The notes below the pieces were generated by a model that saw only the letters and a list, made by a program, of their open reading frames with translations, had not been told where the DNA came from and did no database searches. This document shows positions 1 to 5,752 of a stretch of 13,019 nt of DNA, piece after piece (within the stretch, counting starts at the first letter, position 1; each line of letters opens with the position of its first letter). The translations under genes and the position numbers were made by a program. Origin of the DNA: Micrococcaceae bacterium UBA4005 (GTDB taxonomy: Bacteria; Actinomycetota; Actinomycetes; Actinomycetales; Micrococcaceae); NCBI GenBank assembly GCA_002384315.1, contig DGBL01000067.1, positions 563-13,581 on the forward strand, written 5' to 3'.

Positions 1-224
1 TCTTCTCGCCGGTCATGTCCGGCAAGGAAACATCGATGATCCAGGGTGCCGACTTTGTGCTGTACCCGTTGAACAACCCGGGCATCGTCTCGATCCCGCT
101 GGCGTTCTTCCTCGGCTGGCTGGGAACTGTCCTCGCCAAGACCACGGAGGACCCGCAGAAGCAGGCCGAGATGGAAGTCCGGTCGCTGACGGGGGTCGGA
201 GCCGAAAAGGCGACCGACCACTAG
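1..224 (+). CDS. actP: Cation/acetate symporter (SSS family), C-terminal end only
   Basis: This is the 3' end of a gene that begins before the window; the reading frame has codons starting at base 3 and stops with TAG at 222-224. The visible product, about 73 residues, starts FSPVMSGKE and contains a hydrophobic segment (GIVSIPLAFFLGWLGTVLA) followed by a polar, charged cytoplasmic tail. The YPLNNPGIVSIPLAF stretch resembles the end of ActP-type sodium/solute symporters, which import acetate and other short monocarboxylates across the cytoplasmic membrane; that family ends with a transmembrane helix and a short hydrophilic tail as seen here. It converges on the Lrp-type regulator gene, with two strong hairpins between them. 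Substrate cannot be decided from the tail alone; a pyruvate or propionate transporter of the same family is equally possible. Confidence 0.75.
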   Translation, partial: FSPVMSGKETSMIQGADFVLYPLNNPGIVSIPLAFFLGWLGTVLAKTTEDPQKQAEMEVRSLTGVGAEKATDH

Positions 225-232
225 CACCGGAC

Positions 233-266
233 CGCGTGGATCAGCCCCCGCAGGCTGGTCCACGCG
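233..266 (+). terminator. Hairpin after the symporter gene
   Basis: An inverted repeat with 14-bp arms (CGCGTGGATCAGCC at 233-246, GGCTGGTCCACGCG at 253-266) pairs with one G-T wobble around a 6-base loop. It begins 8 bases after the symporter stop codon. No T-run follows, which is common for actinobacterial terminators, so termination is inferred from position and stem strength. Confidence 0.65.
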
Positions 267-269
267 CCA

Positions 270-308
270 GCGGGCCGGGCGGATGGGTAACCCATCCGCC
301 CGGCCCGC
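270..308. terminator. Perfect 18-bp stem hairpin between convergent genes
   Basis: The arm GCGGGCCGGGCGGATGGG (270-287) is matched perfectly by its reverse complement at 291-308 around a TAA loop. It lies 3 bases after the preceding hairpin and 38 bases beyond the stop codon of the minus-strand Lrp-type gene. It probably serves as a bidirectional terminator for the convergent symporter and regulator genes. No T-tract is present on either side. Confidence 0.65.
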
Positions 309-313
309 CGTCG

Positions 314-345
314 TTAAGCCCCTGGCGTCTTAAGCCCCCGGCATC
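314..345. repeat. Tandem 16-bp imperfect duplication next to the lrp stop codon
   Basis: TTAAGCCCCTGGCGTC (314-329) is followed directly by TTAAGCCCCCGGCATC (330-345), 14 of 16 bases identical. The block sits just past the stop codon (347-349) of the minus-strand regulator gene. It looks like a small slippage duplication in non-coding sequence; no function is evident. Confidence 0.6.
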
Positions 346-346
346 G

Positions 347-817
347 TTAGGCTGGAGTGCCGCGGGCCAGGAGCGGCTCGACGCGGTACGGTATGAGCGC
401 ACCCATGGCCAGGGACGTGTCGCACCGTTCCACGCCGTCGCTGGCCAGAATGGTGCCGTTGATCCGGAATAGATCCTCTGCATCGGTGGAAACGACCCGC
501 ACCAGGATGTCAGCCTGTCCTGTGAGTCCATAGGCTTCCAGAACCTCGGGAATTGCGCTAATGCTGCGCGTGACCGCCGCAAGTTTCTGCTGCTGCACAT
601 GGACGTGGATGAAAGCCATCAACGGGTAGCCCAGCGCGGCCGGATTGATCCGCCGTTCGAAGGGAAGAAAGACCGATTTCTGTTCGAGCTTGGCCATCCG
701 CGCCTGCACGGTATTGCGGGACAACCCCAGCTTTTCCGCTAGCGCAACAACCGTACGGCCTGAACCGCGGGCCATCGCCAGCAAGAGTCTGGTGTCGGTG
801 GCATCAAGGGGCTGCAT
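347..817 (-). CDS. Lrp/AsnC family transcriptional regulator
   Basis: The 156-residue product begins MQPLDATDTRLLLAMA and has the two-part Lrp/AsnC build. An N-terminal winged helix-turn-helix (about residues 5-50, with VALAEKLGLSRNTVQARMAKLE as the recognition region) is followed by a C-terminal ligand-sensing RAM/ferredoxin-like domain (about 65-145; YGLTGQADILVRV is the typical core strand). Proteins of this family bind DNA as dimers to octamers and respond to amino acids or related ligands. It is divergent from the keto-acid dehydrogenase operon, the classic position of a bkdR-type local regulator, so control of that operon by a branched-chain amino or keto acid is a reasonable inference. 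I chose the ATG at 815-817; an in-frame GTG at 833-835 would add six residues. Neither has a convincing ribosome binding site. A 9-bp inverted repeat overlaps the ATG. Confidence 0.88.
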   Translation of the reverse strand: MQPLDATDTRLLLAMARGSGRTVVALAEKLGLSRNTVQARMAKLEQKSVFLPFERRINPAALGYPLMAFIHVHVQQQKLAAVTRSISAIPEVLEAYGLTGQADILVRVVSTDAEDLFRINGTILASDGVERCDTSLAMGALIPYRVEPLLARGTPA

Positions 818-865
818 AGTGCGCAACGCTAACACGGCGCGGCCCAGGAGAATAGGGCACTATGC
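814..865. promoter_or_regulatory. Paired 9-bp inverted repeat at the regulator gene start
   Basis: GCATAGTGC at 814-822 and its exact reverse complement GCACTATGC at 857-865 lie with centres 43 bp apart, close to four helical turns. One copy covers the ATG of the Lrp-type regulator and the other lies just upstream of it, between the divergent genes. Lrp/AsnC proteins often bind several phased sites and repress their own gene, so this may be an autoregulatory site. That is inference; the repeat itself is directly visible. Confidence 0.35.
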
Positions 866-872
866 TCAGCTT

Positions 873-909
873 TACTCAAAACGGTTGTGCCGGATGTTCG
901 GCGTGAGTA
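873..909. promoter_or_regulatory. Inverted repeat TACTCA/TGAGTA in the bkd promoter region
   Basis: TACTCA (873-878) and TGAGTA (904-909) form an inverted repeat with centres 31 bp apart, about three helical turns. A weak sigma-70-like pair, TTGTGC (885-890) and TAGTGT (908-913) with a 17-bp spacer, lies in the same place and would read toward the E1alpha gene. Each hexamer matches consensus at only three of six positions, so the promoter call is tentative. Confidence 0.25.
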
Positions 910-1006
910 GTGTCACATTAACAATCGGCCAAGGGTGCCCGGTCGTTGCAAAGCCGCAGGGTGATCCCCGCGTCGGCTTTGGCCGGCAATGAAAGTGGCG
1001 TGAACC

Positions 1007-2143
1007 GTGACTTCGGAAACAGGCAAAATACAGGCAGGCGGAACGTCCAGCGACGATTCGAGCCTGGTTCAACTCATTGATGCGCTGGGCCGACGGCAGG
1101 CCGACGCCCGTTATGACCACTACGTCGCCGACGTCGACGGCGCTGCATTGCGCCGCCTGTACGAGGATATGGTGGTCTCCCGCCGGATCGATGCCGAGGC
1201 GACCGCGCTCCAGCGCCAAGGTGAACTGGCGTTGTGGCCGCCGCTACTGGGTCAAGAGGCCGCGCAGGTAGGGTCAGCGCGCGCACTCCGAGCCGATGAC
1301 TTCGTCTTTTCCAGCTACCGCGAAAATGCCGTGGCCTACTGCCGGGGAGTGAAACTCTCCGACCTGCTGCGGGTGTGGCGGGGCAACGTTCCCTCCGGCT
1401 GGGACCCCTACAGTGTCAATATGGCCCCGCCCCAGGTGATCATCGGAGCGCAGACCCTGCACGCAACCGGCTATGCCATGGGCATTCTCGCCGACGGCGC
1501 AGATTCAGCAACAGTGGCCTACTTTGGTGACGGTGCCACCAGCCAGGGGGATGTCAACGAGGCGATGGTCTTCGCCGCCAGCTACCAGGCCCCGGTGATT
1601 TTCTACTGCCAGAACAACCATTGGGCTATCTCGGAGCCAGTAGGGCTGCAGGCGCATGTGCCCATAGCGCGCCGGGCCCCGGGGTTCGGGATCCCCGCTG
1701 TGCGGGTCGACGGCAACGACGTGCTCGCGTGCCTCGCCGTCACCAGGGAAGCGCTGGAACGCGCGCGCCGCGGCGGCGGCCCAAGCTTCATCGAAGCCGT
1801 CACCTATCGGATGGGACCACACACCACCGCGGATGATCCCACCCGCTATCGGGACGCCAACGAACTGGAGGGCTGGGCCGCAAGGGATCCGATTGCGCGG
1901 GTCGCGGCGTTGCTGGACTCCCTGCAGCTGCTCGATGCGGATTACGCCGATTCGGTCCGTACCGCCGCGGACAGCGTCGCCGCCGAACTGAGGGCCGAAT
2001 GCGTCGGGATGGAAGAACCTGAGGCAATGGACCTCTTTCGGAATGTTTATAGCACCCCGCACGCAGGGCTGGCCCGCCAGCGCGATAATTACCAGCGCTA
2101 CCTGCAGTCCTTCACCGATCCTCCAGTATCCGTTAAGGAGTAA
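1007..2143 (+). CDS. bkdA: Branched-chain 2-oxoacid dehydrogenase E1 subunit alpha
   Basis: The 378-residue subunit carries part of the thiamine-diphosphate active site that decarboxylates branched-chain 2-oxoacids in the cytosolic Bkd complex. The diphosphate-binding motif is clear: GDG at residues 174-176 and NN at 203-204. The loop YRMGPHTTADDPTRYR (267-282) matches the conserved HxTxDD loop of E1alpha, and the ALQRQGELALW and LLGQEAAQVGS stretches (about 67-90) are typical of actinobacterial members. These are often labelled pyruvate dehydrogenase E1alpha; the M. tuberculosis homologue BkdA and the catabolic neighbours favour a branched-chain substrate. The GTG start is forced: an in-frame TGA lies at 1001-1003 and the next in-frame ATG is deep in the conserved domain. 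Only a weak GAAAG (991-995) precedes it. It is the first gene of the three-gene operon. Confidence 0.9.
   Translation: MTSETGKIQAGGTSSDDSSLVQLIDALGRRQADARYDHYVADVDGAALRRLYEDMVVSRRIDAEATALQRQGELALWPPLLGQEAAQVGSARALRADDFVFSSYRENAVAYCRGVKLSDLLRVWRGNVPSGWDPYSVNMAPPQVIIGAQTLHATGYAMGILADGADSATVAYFGDGATSQGDVNEAMVFAASYQAPVIFYCQNNHWAISEPVGLQAHVPIARRAPGFGIPAVRVDGNDVLACLAVTREALERARRGGGPSFIEAVTYRMGPHTTADDPTRYRDANELEGWAARDPIARVAALLDSLQLLDADYADSVRTAADSVAAELRAECVGMEEPEAMDLFRNVYSTPHAGLARQRDNYQRYLQSFTDPPVSVKE
2135..2140 (+). promoter_or_regulatory. Ribosome binding site of E1beta inside the end of the E1alpha gene
   Basis: AAGGAG abuts the TAA stop codon of the E1alpha gene (2141-2143) and lies 5 bases before the E1beta ATG. 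The arrangement implies translational coupling of the two subunits, which are needed in equal amounts for the alpha2beta2 E1. Confidence 0.85.
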
Positions 2144-2145
2144 CC

Positions 2146-3156
2146 ATGTCCACCATGACTTTTGGCGGAGCCATCAATTCGGGGTTGCGGCGCGCCATGG
2201 AAAGCGACCCGAAAGTGATCCTGATGGGCGAGGACATCGGCAAACTCGGAGGTGTTTTTCGTATTACCGATGGTCTCCAGAAAGATTTCGGAACCCACCG
2301 GGTTATGGATACTCCGCTCGCGGAATCAGGAATTATGGGAACAGCTGTCGGGTTGGCCTACCGGGGATACCGTCCCGTGGTCGAAATCCAGTTCGATGGG
2401 TTCATCTACCCTGCTTTCGACCAGATAGTCTCCCAGGTTGCGCGTTTGCACTACCGGACGCTGGGTAGGGTCAGCATGCCGCTGACCATCCGGGTGCCTT
2501 TCGGAGGTGGCATCGGATCCCCTGAGCATCATTCCGAGTCGCCGGAAGCGTATTTCGCGCACACCCCGGGACTTCGGGTAGTGACCGTCTCCAACCCGCA
2601 GGACGCGTTCATCATGATCCAGCAGGCCATCGCGTGCGATGATCCGGTGGTCTTTTTCGAACCGAAGCGCCGCTACCACGTCAAGGACGAGGTGGATGAG
2701 GGTGCGGATCTAGCATCCTCCAGCATGGAGCAGGCACGGGTAGTCCGCGTCGGTGGAGACGTTACAGTAGTGGCCTACGGCCCGCTGGTCCCCACCGTTT
2801 GCCAGGCTGCTGACGCCGCCGCGGATGAAGGGATTTCCCTGGAAGTCGTGGACCTGCGCTCGCTGGCGCCCATCGATTTCCCGACGCTGGAAGACTCCGT
2901 GCGCAAAACGGGCCGGCTCGTCATCACCCACGAGGCGGCCGAATCAGGGGGCCTCGGGGCCGAAATCGCGGCCAGCATCACGGACCGGTGTTTTTTTAAT
3001 CTGGAGCACGCGCCCGTCCGGGTCACCGGATTCGATGTGCCGTATCCGCCCTCAAAACTCGAATCCCACCACCTGCCGGACCTTGACCGGATCCTCGACG
3101 GGGTTGACCGTGCGCTGGGCCGACCCAATTCCCGCGACCAAGGATTCCACTCATGA
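2146..3156 (+). CDS. bkdB: Branched-chain 2-oxoacid dehydrogenase E1 subunit beta
   Basis: The 336-residue product is the partner of E1alpha; together they form the thiamine-diphosphate-dependent alpha2beta2 decarboxylase of the Bkd complex. The N-terminal pyrimidine-binding domain (about 4-180) shows GEDIG (28-32) and DTPLAES (55-61); E60 is the glutamate expected to contact the cofactor aminopyrimidine. The segment EIQFDGFIYPAFDQIVSQ and the HHSES loop (about 127-131) are typical of this family. The C-terminal transketolase-like domain (about 200-325) contains VVDLRSLAPID and ends with the conserved VTGFDVPYPP. Length is normal for the family. Translation is probably coupled to E1alpha through the ribosome binding site at 2135-2140, and the stop codon overlaps the E2 start. 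A T7 run at 2991-2997 falls within the coding sequence but the frame stays intact. Confidence 0.92.
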   Translation: MSTMTFGGAINSGLRRAMESDPKVILMGEDIGKLGGVFRITDGLQKDFGTHRVMDTPLAESGIMGTAVGLAYRGYRPVVEIQFDGFIYPAFDQIVSQVARLHYRTLGRVSMPLTIRVPFGGGIGSPEHHSESPEAYFAHTPGLRVVTVSNPQDAFIMIQQAIACDDPVVFFEPKRRYHVKDEVDEGADLASSSMEQARVVRVGGDVTVVAYGPLVPTVCQAADAAADEGISLEVVDLRSLAPIDFPTLEDSVRKTGRLVITHEAAESGGLGAEIAASITDRCFFNLEHAPVRVTGFDVPYPPSKLESHHLPDLDRILDGVDRALGRPNSRDQGFHS

Positions 3157-4475
3157 TCAGGGAATTCAGGCTCCCGGACCTGGGGGAGGGGCTGACCGAA
3201 TCGGAGATTGTCAGCTGGCACGTCCACGTGGGGGATTCGGTAACGCTCAACCAGATCATCGCTGACGTGGAGACCGCCAAAGCCGTGGTGGAGCTTCCTT
3301 CCCCGTACGCGGGGGTGATTACCCAGCTACATGCGCAGCCCGGGACGGTGATCAGCGTCGGAGCGCCGATCGTTTCCTTCGATGTGGGACCGCTTGGCAG
3401 CGCGGAGCCAGATCCAGCGAGCCTGCCTGCCGGCATGCAAGCTAATGCCCCGGACGACGGCGGAACCGGCCGGGAGGCGACCCTGGTCGGTTACGGTGCG
3501 GCTCCCGAAAACCGGGGCCGTCCGGTGCGTCGGGCCCGACGGTCCGGCCCGGCGCCGCTGCCGCCCGCACCGTCAGCACCGTCAGCACGGGGGCTTACCA
3601 CTCCGCCGGTGCGCAAACTCGCCAGGGATCTTGGGGTGGATCTCGAGGCGGTAACACCGTCGGGCGCGGGGGGTACGGTAGTGCGCGCAGACGTGCTGGG
3701 CGCAGCGGGATCAGCGCAATCGTACTCAGCGCGGACCGTGCCGGGGTCGCCTGGCAGCGACGGAGCAGTGCGTGGTAGCCAGTTACGCGTACCCATCAAC
3801 ACGATGCGCAGGAAGACCGCTGCTGCAATGGTGGCGAGCGCTTTCACCGCACCGCAGGTCACCGTGTTCCTCACTGTCGATGCCACAGCGACCATGGAGT
3901 TACTCGACCGCATCGGCGGACACACCGCGTTTTCCCCGGTCCGGGTAACGGTCGTAGGCATTGTGGCGAAAATGTTTTGCCAGGTGCTCGGGAGGCACCG
4001 GCGCCTCAATGCCCGCTGGGAAGAGTCTGCCGGCGAGATTGTGGAGTTCCAGGACATCAATCTTGGGATCGCCGCCGCCACGCCCCGAGGACTGTTGGTG
4101 CCGAATATCAAGGCGGCCCAGAAATTGTCCCTTTCCGAGCTTGCCGAAGAGATCGCTGCCCTGACGGAGGCTGCACGCGCGGGGAAAACAAGGCCGGACG
4201 CACTTTCCGGAGGAACAATTTCGATCACCAATGTAGGAGTTTTCGGCGTCGATGCCGGCACGCCCATCCTCAACCCGGGAGAAGCGGCGATCCTCGGTTT
4301 GGGTGCAATCAGGCGCAGGCCATGGGAACACCGGGGGGAAATAGCCCTACGCTCCGTCGTGACGCTGAGCCTCACCTTCGATCATCGGGTGCTCGACGGC
4401 GAGCAGGCGGCCAGATTCCTTGCGGAGCTGGGCGCAGTGCTGGAGGATCCCGGCCTGGCGGCTACCTGGGCCTAG
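3153..4475 (+). CDS. bkdC: Dihydrolipoamide acyltransferase E2 (branched-chain type)
   Basis: The 440-residue core of the Bkd complex accepts the acyl group on its lipoyl arm and passes it to CoA. The N-terminal lipoyl domain (about 3-78) carries the lipoylation lysine K43 in ETAKAVVELPSP. A Pro/Ala-rich linker follows, then a peripheral subunit-binding domain (about 149-184, TTPPVRKLARDLGVDL to VVRADVLGA) that would hold E1 or E3. The catalytic domain (about 210-436) ends with the HxxxDG motif, H411 to D415-G416, in FDHRVLDGEQAARF. A single lipoyl domain and the SAFTAPQVT stretch resemble branched-chain E2s. The ATG overlaps the E1beta stop in an ATGA junction. The TAG stop shares three bases with the stop of the convergent GNAT gene. 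No E3 gene follows. Confidence 0.92.
   Translation: MIREFRLPDLGEGLTESEIVSWHVHVGDSVTLNQIIADVETAKAVVELPSPYAGVITQLHAQPGTVISVGAPIVSFDVGPLGSAEPDPASLPAGMQANAPDDGGTGREATLVGYGAAPENRGRPVRRARRSGPAPLPPAPSAPSARGLTTPPVRKLARDLGVDLEAVTPSGAGGTVVRADVLGAAGSAQSYSARTVPGSPGSDGAVRGSQLRVPINTMRRKTAAAMVASAFTAPQVTVFLTVDATATMELLDRIGGHTAFSPVRVTVVGIVAKMFCQVLGRHRRLNARWEESAGEIVEFQDINLGIAAATPRGLLVPNIKAAQKLSLSELAEEIAALTEAARAGKTRPDALSGGTISITNVGVFGVDAGTPILNPGEAAILGLGAIRRRPWEHRGEIALRSVVTLSLTFDHRVLDGEQAARFLAELGAVLEDPGLAATWA
3567..3588 (+). repeat. 9-bp tandem repeat in the E2 linker
   Basis: The unit GCACCGTCA occurs about 2.4 times in a row and encodes APSAPSA in the flexible Pro/Ala linker between the lipoyl and subunit-binding domains. 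In-frame 9-bp units could change linker length without breaking the gene. Confidence 0.7.
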
Positions 4476-4939
4476 GACAGTTCGAGGATCAATTCCTTCA
4501 CCACGGCACCGCGGGCGTTGGCGAACTCCTGGCTTTCTCCAACGCGGGTGAAGCCCCACCGCTCCAAGATGCGAATCGAGGTGGTGTTGTCCACCACTGC
4601 GCGTGCCCGGATCGGGCGTTCGGAGACTTCTTGGAGGAACTGCCCGACAGCCGCCGTCGTAATTCCCTGACCCCAGCGGGATTTATCGATCCAGTAGCTG
4701 ATTTCAGGAATGCCGTCCTGGTCATAGGCCAGGATGCTGCCTACAACTTCCGCATTAGAGAGAATAGTCCGCACCGTGATCCGCGGGTCGTTGAGGATTC
4801 CGTACCAGTGGTTGTCGAACACTCCGCGGTCGGACGGGTTCTTGGCGGCGAATGCCGCCATGTGATTTGCGCTGGGATCGAGCTGGTGGGAAAAAAACTT
4901 GTCCAGGTCGGTCGCTTCAACGGGTCGTAGCTCAATCAC
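4472..4939 (-). CDS. GNAT family N-acetyltransferase, RimJ/RimL-like
   Basis: The 155-residue product (V)IELRPVEATDLDKFF has the Gcn5-related acetyltransferase fold that moves an acetyl group from acetyl-CoA to an amine. The opening LRPVEATDLDKF is the typical first strand and helix. The acetyl-CoA pyrophosphate loop is seen as RWGQGITT (88-95) after the strand ISYWID, and N118-TTSIRILERWGF (to 130) is the usual motif-B helix before the last strands. The acceptor cannot be told from sequence; RimJ/RimL-type proteins modify protein N-termini or small amines. The open frame runs far upstream, but residues before this point look like shadow of the TetR gene. The GTG at 4937-4939, preceded by GAAGG seven bases away, is the best start. 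It lies 68 bp downstream of the TetR gene on the same strand, so co-transcription is possible, and converges on the E2 gene. Confidence 0.83.
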   Translation of the reverse strand: MIELRPVEATDLDKFFSHQLDPSANHMAAFAAKNPSDRGVFDNHWYGILNDPRITVRTILSNAEVVGSILAYDQDGIPEISYWIDKSRWGQGITTAAVGQFLQEVSERPIRARAVVDNTTSIRILERWGFTRVGESQEFANARGAVVKELILELS

Positions 4940-5007
4940 AACGGAACCTTCGGATAGGAATCGGGGTCGCCAAGAGGCCTTTGCAACCAGCCTACTAGCG
5001 ATCTGTC

Positions 5008-5622
5008 TCAGACGGTGATCGCAGCCCAGGCCATCTCCTCGAGCAGGGTCCGCAAGCTCGCTAGATCCTTGCCAGAGGTGCCGCGCTGGGTGGTGTGCGG
5101 CGTGGAGTTGATGAGTCCGAATACCGCGTGGGCCTTCCGGCGTAACACGGCCAGGTCCGCCTCGGGCTCGCGCGCGGCCATGACGTCGACCCACACCTCC
5201 AGATAAGTCCGCTGCAGGGAGCGTACGATTCGTTCGTCCTTCCGGGAGAGGCTGCCCAGGTCGCGGTCATGGACCCGGATCACGTGGGTATTGTCCAACG
5301 CGAAGTCAACCTGGAATTCGATGAGGCCACGAAGTGCGCTGTCCGGATGCTGGCATTGGGCGACGACAGCGCGTCCGCCATCGAGGAGTTCCTCGCTGAC
5401 CCCTGCAAGCAGCGCGGAGAGTACTGCGGGTTTGCCGCTGAAATGCCGGTAGACCGCTGGGCCGCTCACCCCGGCCGCCGCGCCCAGATCCTCGATCGAC
5501 ACGCCGTTGTAGCCGCGCTCCGCGAAAAGCCGCGCCGCCGCACCCAGAAGGGCGGCCCGACGGGAGGCTTTCGCCACACTCCGCCCGGTCACGCGTTCGC
5601 TGGTACCTGGAGGCGATTCCAT
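5008..5622 (-). CDS. TetR family transcriptional repressor
   Basis: The 204-residue regulator has an N-terminal TetR DNA-binding domain at about residues 21-67. The helix-turn-helix reads VSIEDLGAAAGVSGPAVYRHFSGK, close to the family consensus. The rest (about 75-200) is a ligand-binding and dimerisation region with no recognised motif. The ATG at 5620-5622 is preceded by GAAGGA nine bases upstream, which supports this start. The gene is divergent from the methylcrotonyl-CoA carboxylase operon and a perfect 24-bp palindrome lies in the shared spacer. By analogy with TetR genes beside acyl-CoA catabolic operons (such as the TetR gene next to accD1 in M. tuberculosis), it likely represses the operon until an acyl-CoA or other pathway intermediate binds. 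Effector identity is unknown. Confidence 0.9.
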   Translation of the reverse strand: MESPPGTSERVTGRSVAKASRRAALLGAAARLFAERGYNGVSIEDLGAAAGVSGPAVYRHFSGKPAVLSALLAGVSEELLDGGRAVVAQCQHPDSALRGLIEFQVDFALDNTHVIRVHDRDLGSLSRKDERIVRSLQRTYLEVWVDVMAAREPEADLAVLRRKAHAVFGLINSTPHTTQRGTSGKDLASLRTLLEEMAWAAITV

Positions 5623-5650
5623 GCAGCATCATCCTTCGGATTGCATTGGG

Positions 5651-5671
5651 GTCCACACCATTGTGGTGGAC
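5651..5671. promoter_or_regulatory. Imperfect 21-bp dyad in the TetR/carboxylase spacer
   Basis: GTCCAC (5651-5656) and GTGGAC (5666-5671) are inverted around a centre at 5661, with CA and TG also symmetric next to the centre; 16 of 20 arm bases match. It lies between the TetR start and the perfect palindrome. It could be a second binding site or a hairpin in the TetR leader. Confidence 0.3.
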
Positions 5672-5698
5672 AGCGGGAAGAAACGCCACTACCCTAAG

Positions 5699-5722
5699 TT
5701 CAGTTAGTAATTACTAACTGAA
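5699..5722. promoter_or_regulatory. Perfect 24-bp palindrome, probable TetR operator
   Basis: The half-site TTCAGTTAGTAA (5699-5710) is followed directly by its exact reverse complement (5711-5722), with no spacer. The AT-rich block stands out in GC-rich DNA. It lies 30 bp before the carboxylase beta ATG and 76 bp from the TetR start codon. Its size and symmetry fit a TetR dimer site, and repression of both divergent genes is the likely effect. I could not identify convincing -35/-10 hexamers around it. Confidence 0.75.
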
Positions 5723-5752
5723 TAGTCGTTGGGTTAGGTCAGGAAGCTGTCG

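Noticed and set aside
236..472. Plus-strand open frame of 78 codons after the symporter
   Set aside because: It reads through two terminator hairpins and the antisense of the Lrp-type gene; its composition is low-complexity Pro/Gly.
1805..1854. Regulatory phosphorylation of E1alpha as in the mitochondrial complex
   Set aside because: The loop reads HTTADDPTRYR with threonine where the mammalian enzyme has the phosphorylated serine, and no kinase gene is nearby.
2991..2997. T7 run in the E1beta gene as a possible frameshift or slippage site
   Set aside because: The reading frame is intact and family-like on both sides, ending in the conserved VPYPP region, so no frameshift is needed.
3491..4375. 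Minus-strand open frame of 294 codons opposite the E2 gene
   Set aside because: It lies wholly inside the E2 coding sequence, which has intact lipoyl, binding and catalytic motifs; the opposite-strand product has no family features.
3977..4930. Plus-strand open frame of 317 codons covering the end of E2 and the GNAT gene
   Set aside because: It is out of frame with E2 and antisense to the GNAT gene, both of which have convincing motifs; the product resembles nothing.
4940..5194. N-terminal extension of the GNAT gene back to 5194
   Set aside because: The extra 85 residues overlap the end of the TetR gene, lack conserved features and precede a well-placed ribosome binding site and GTG at 4937-4939.
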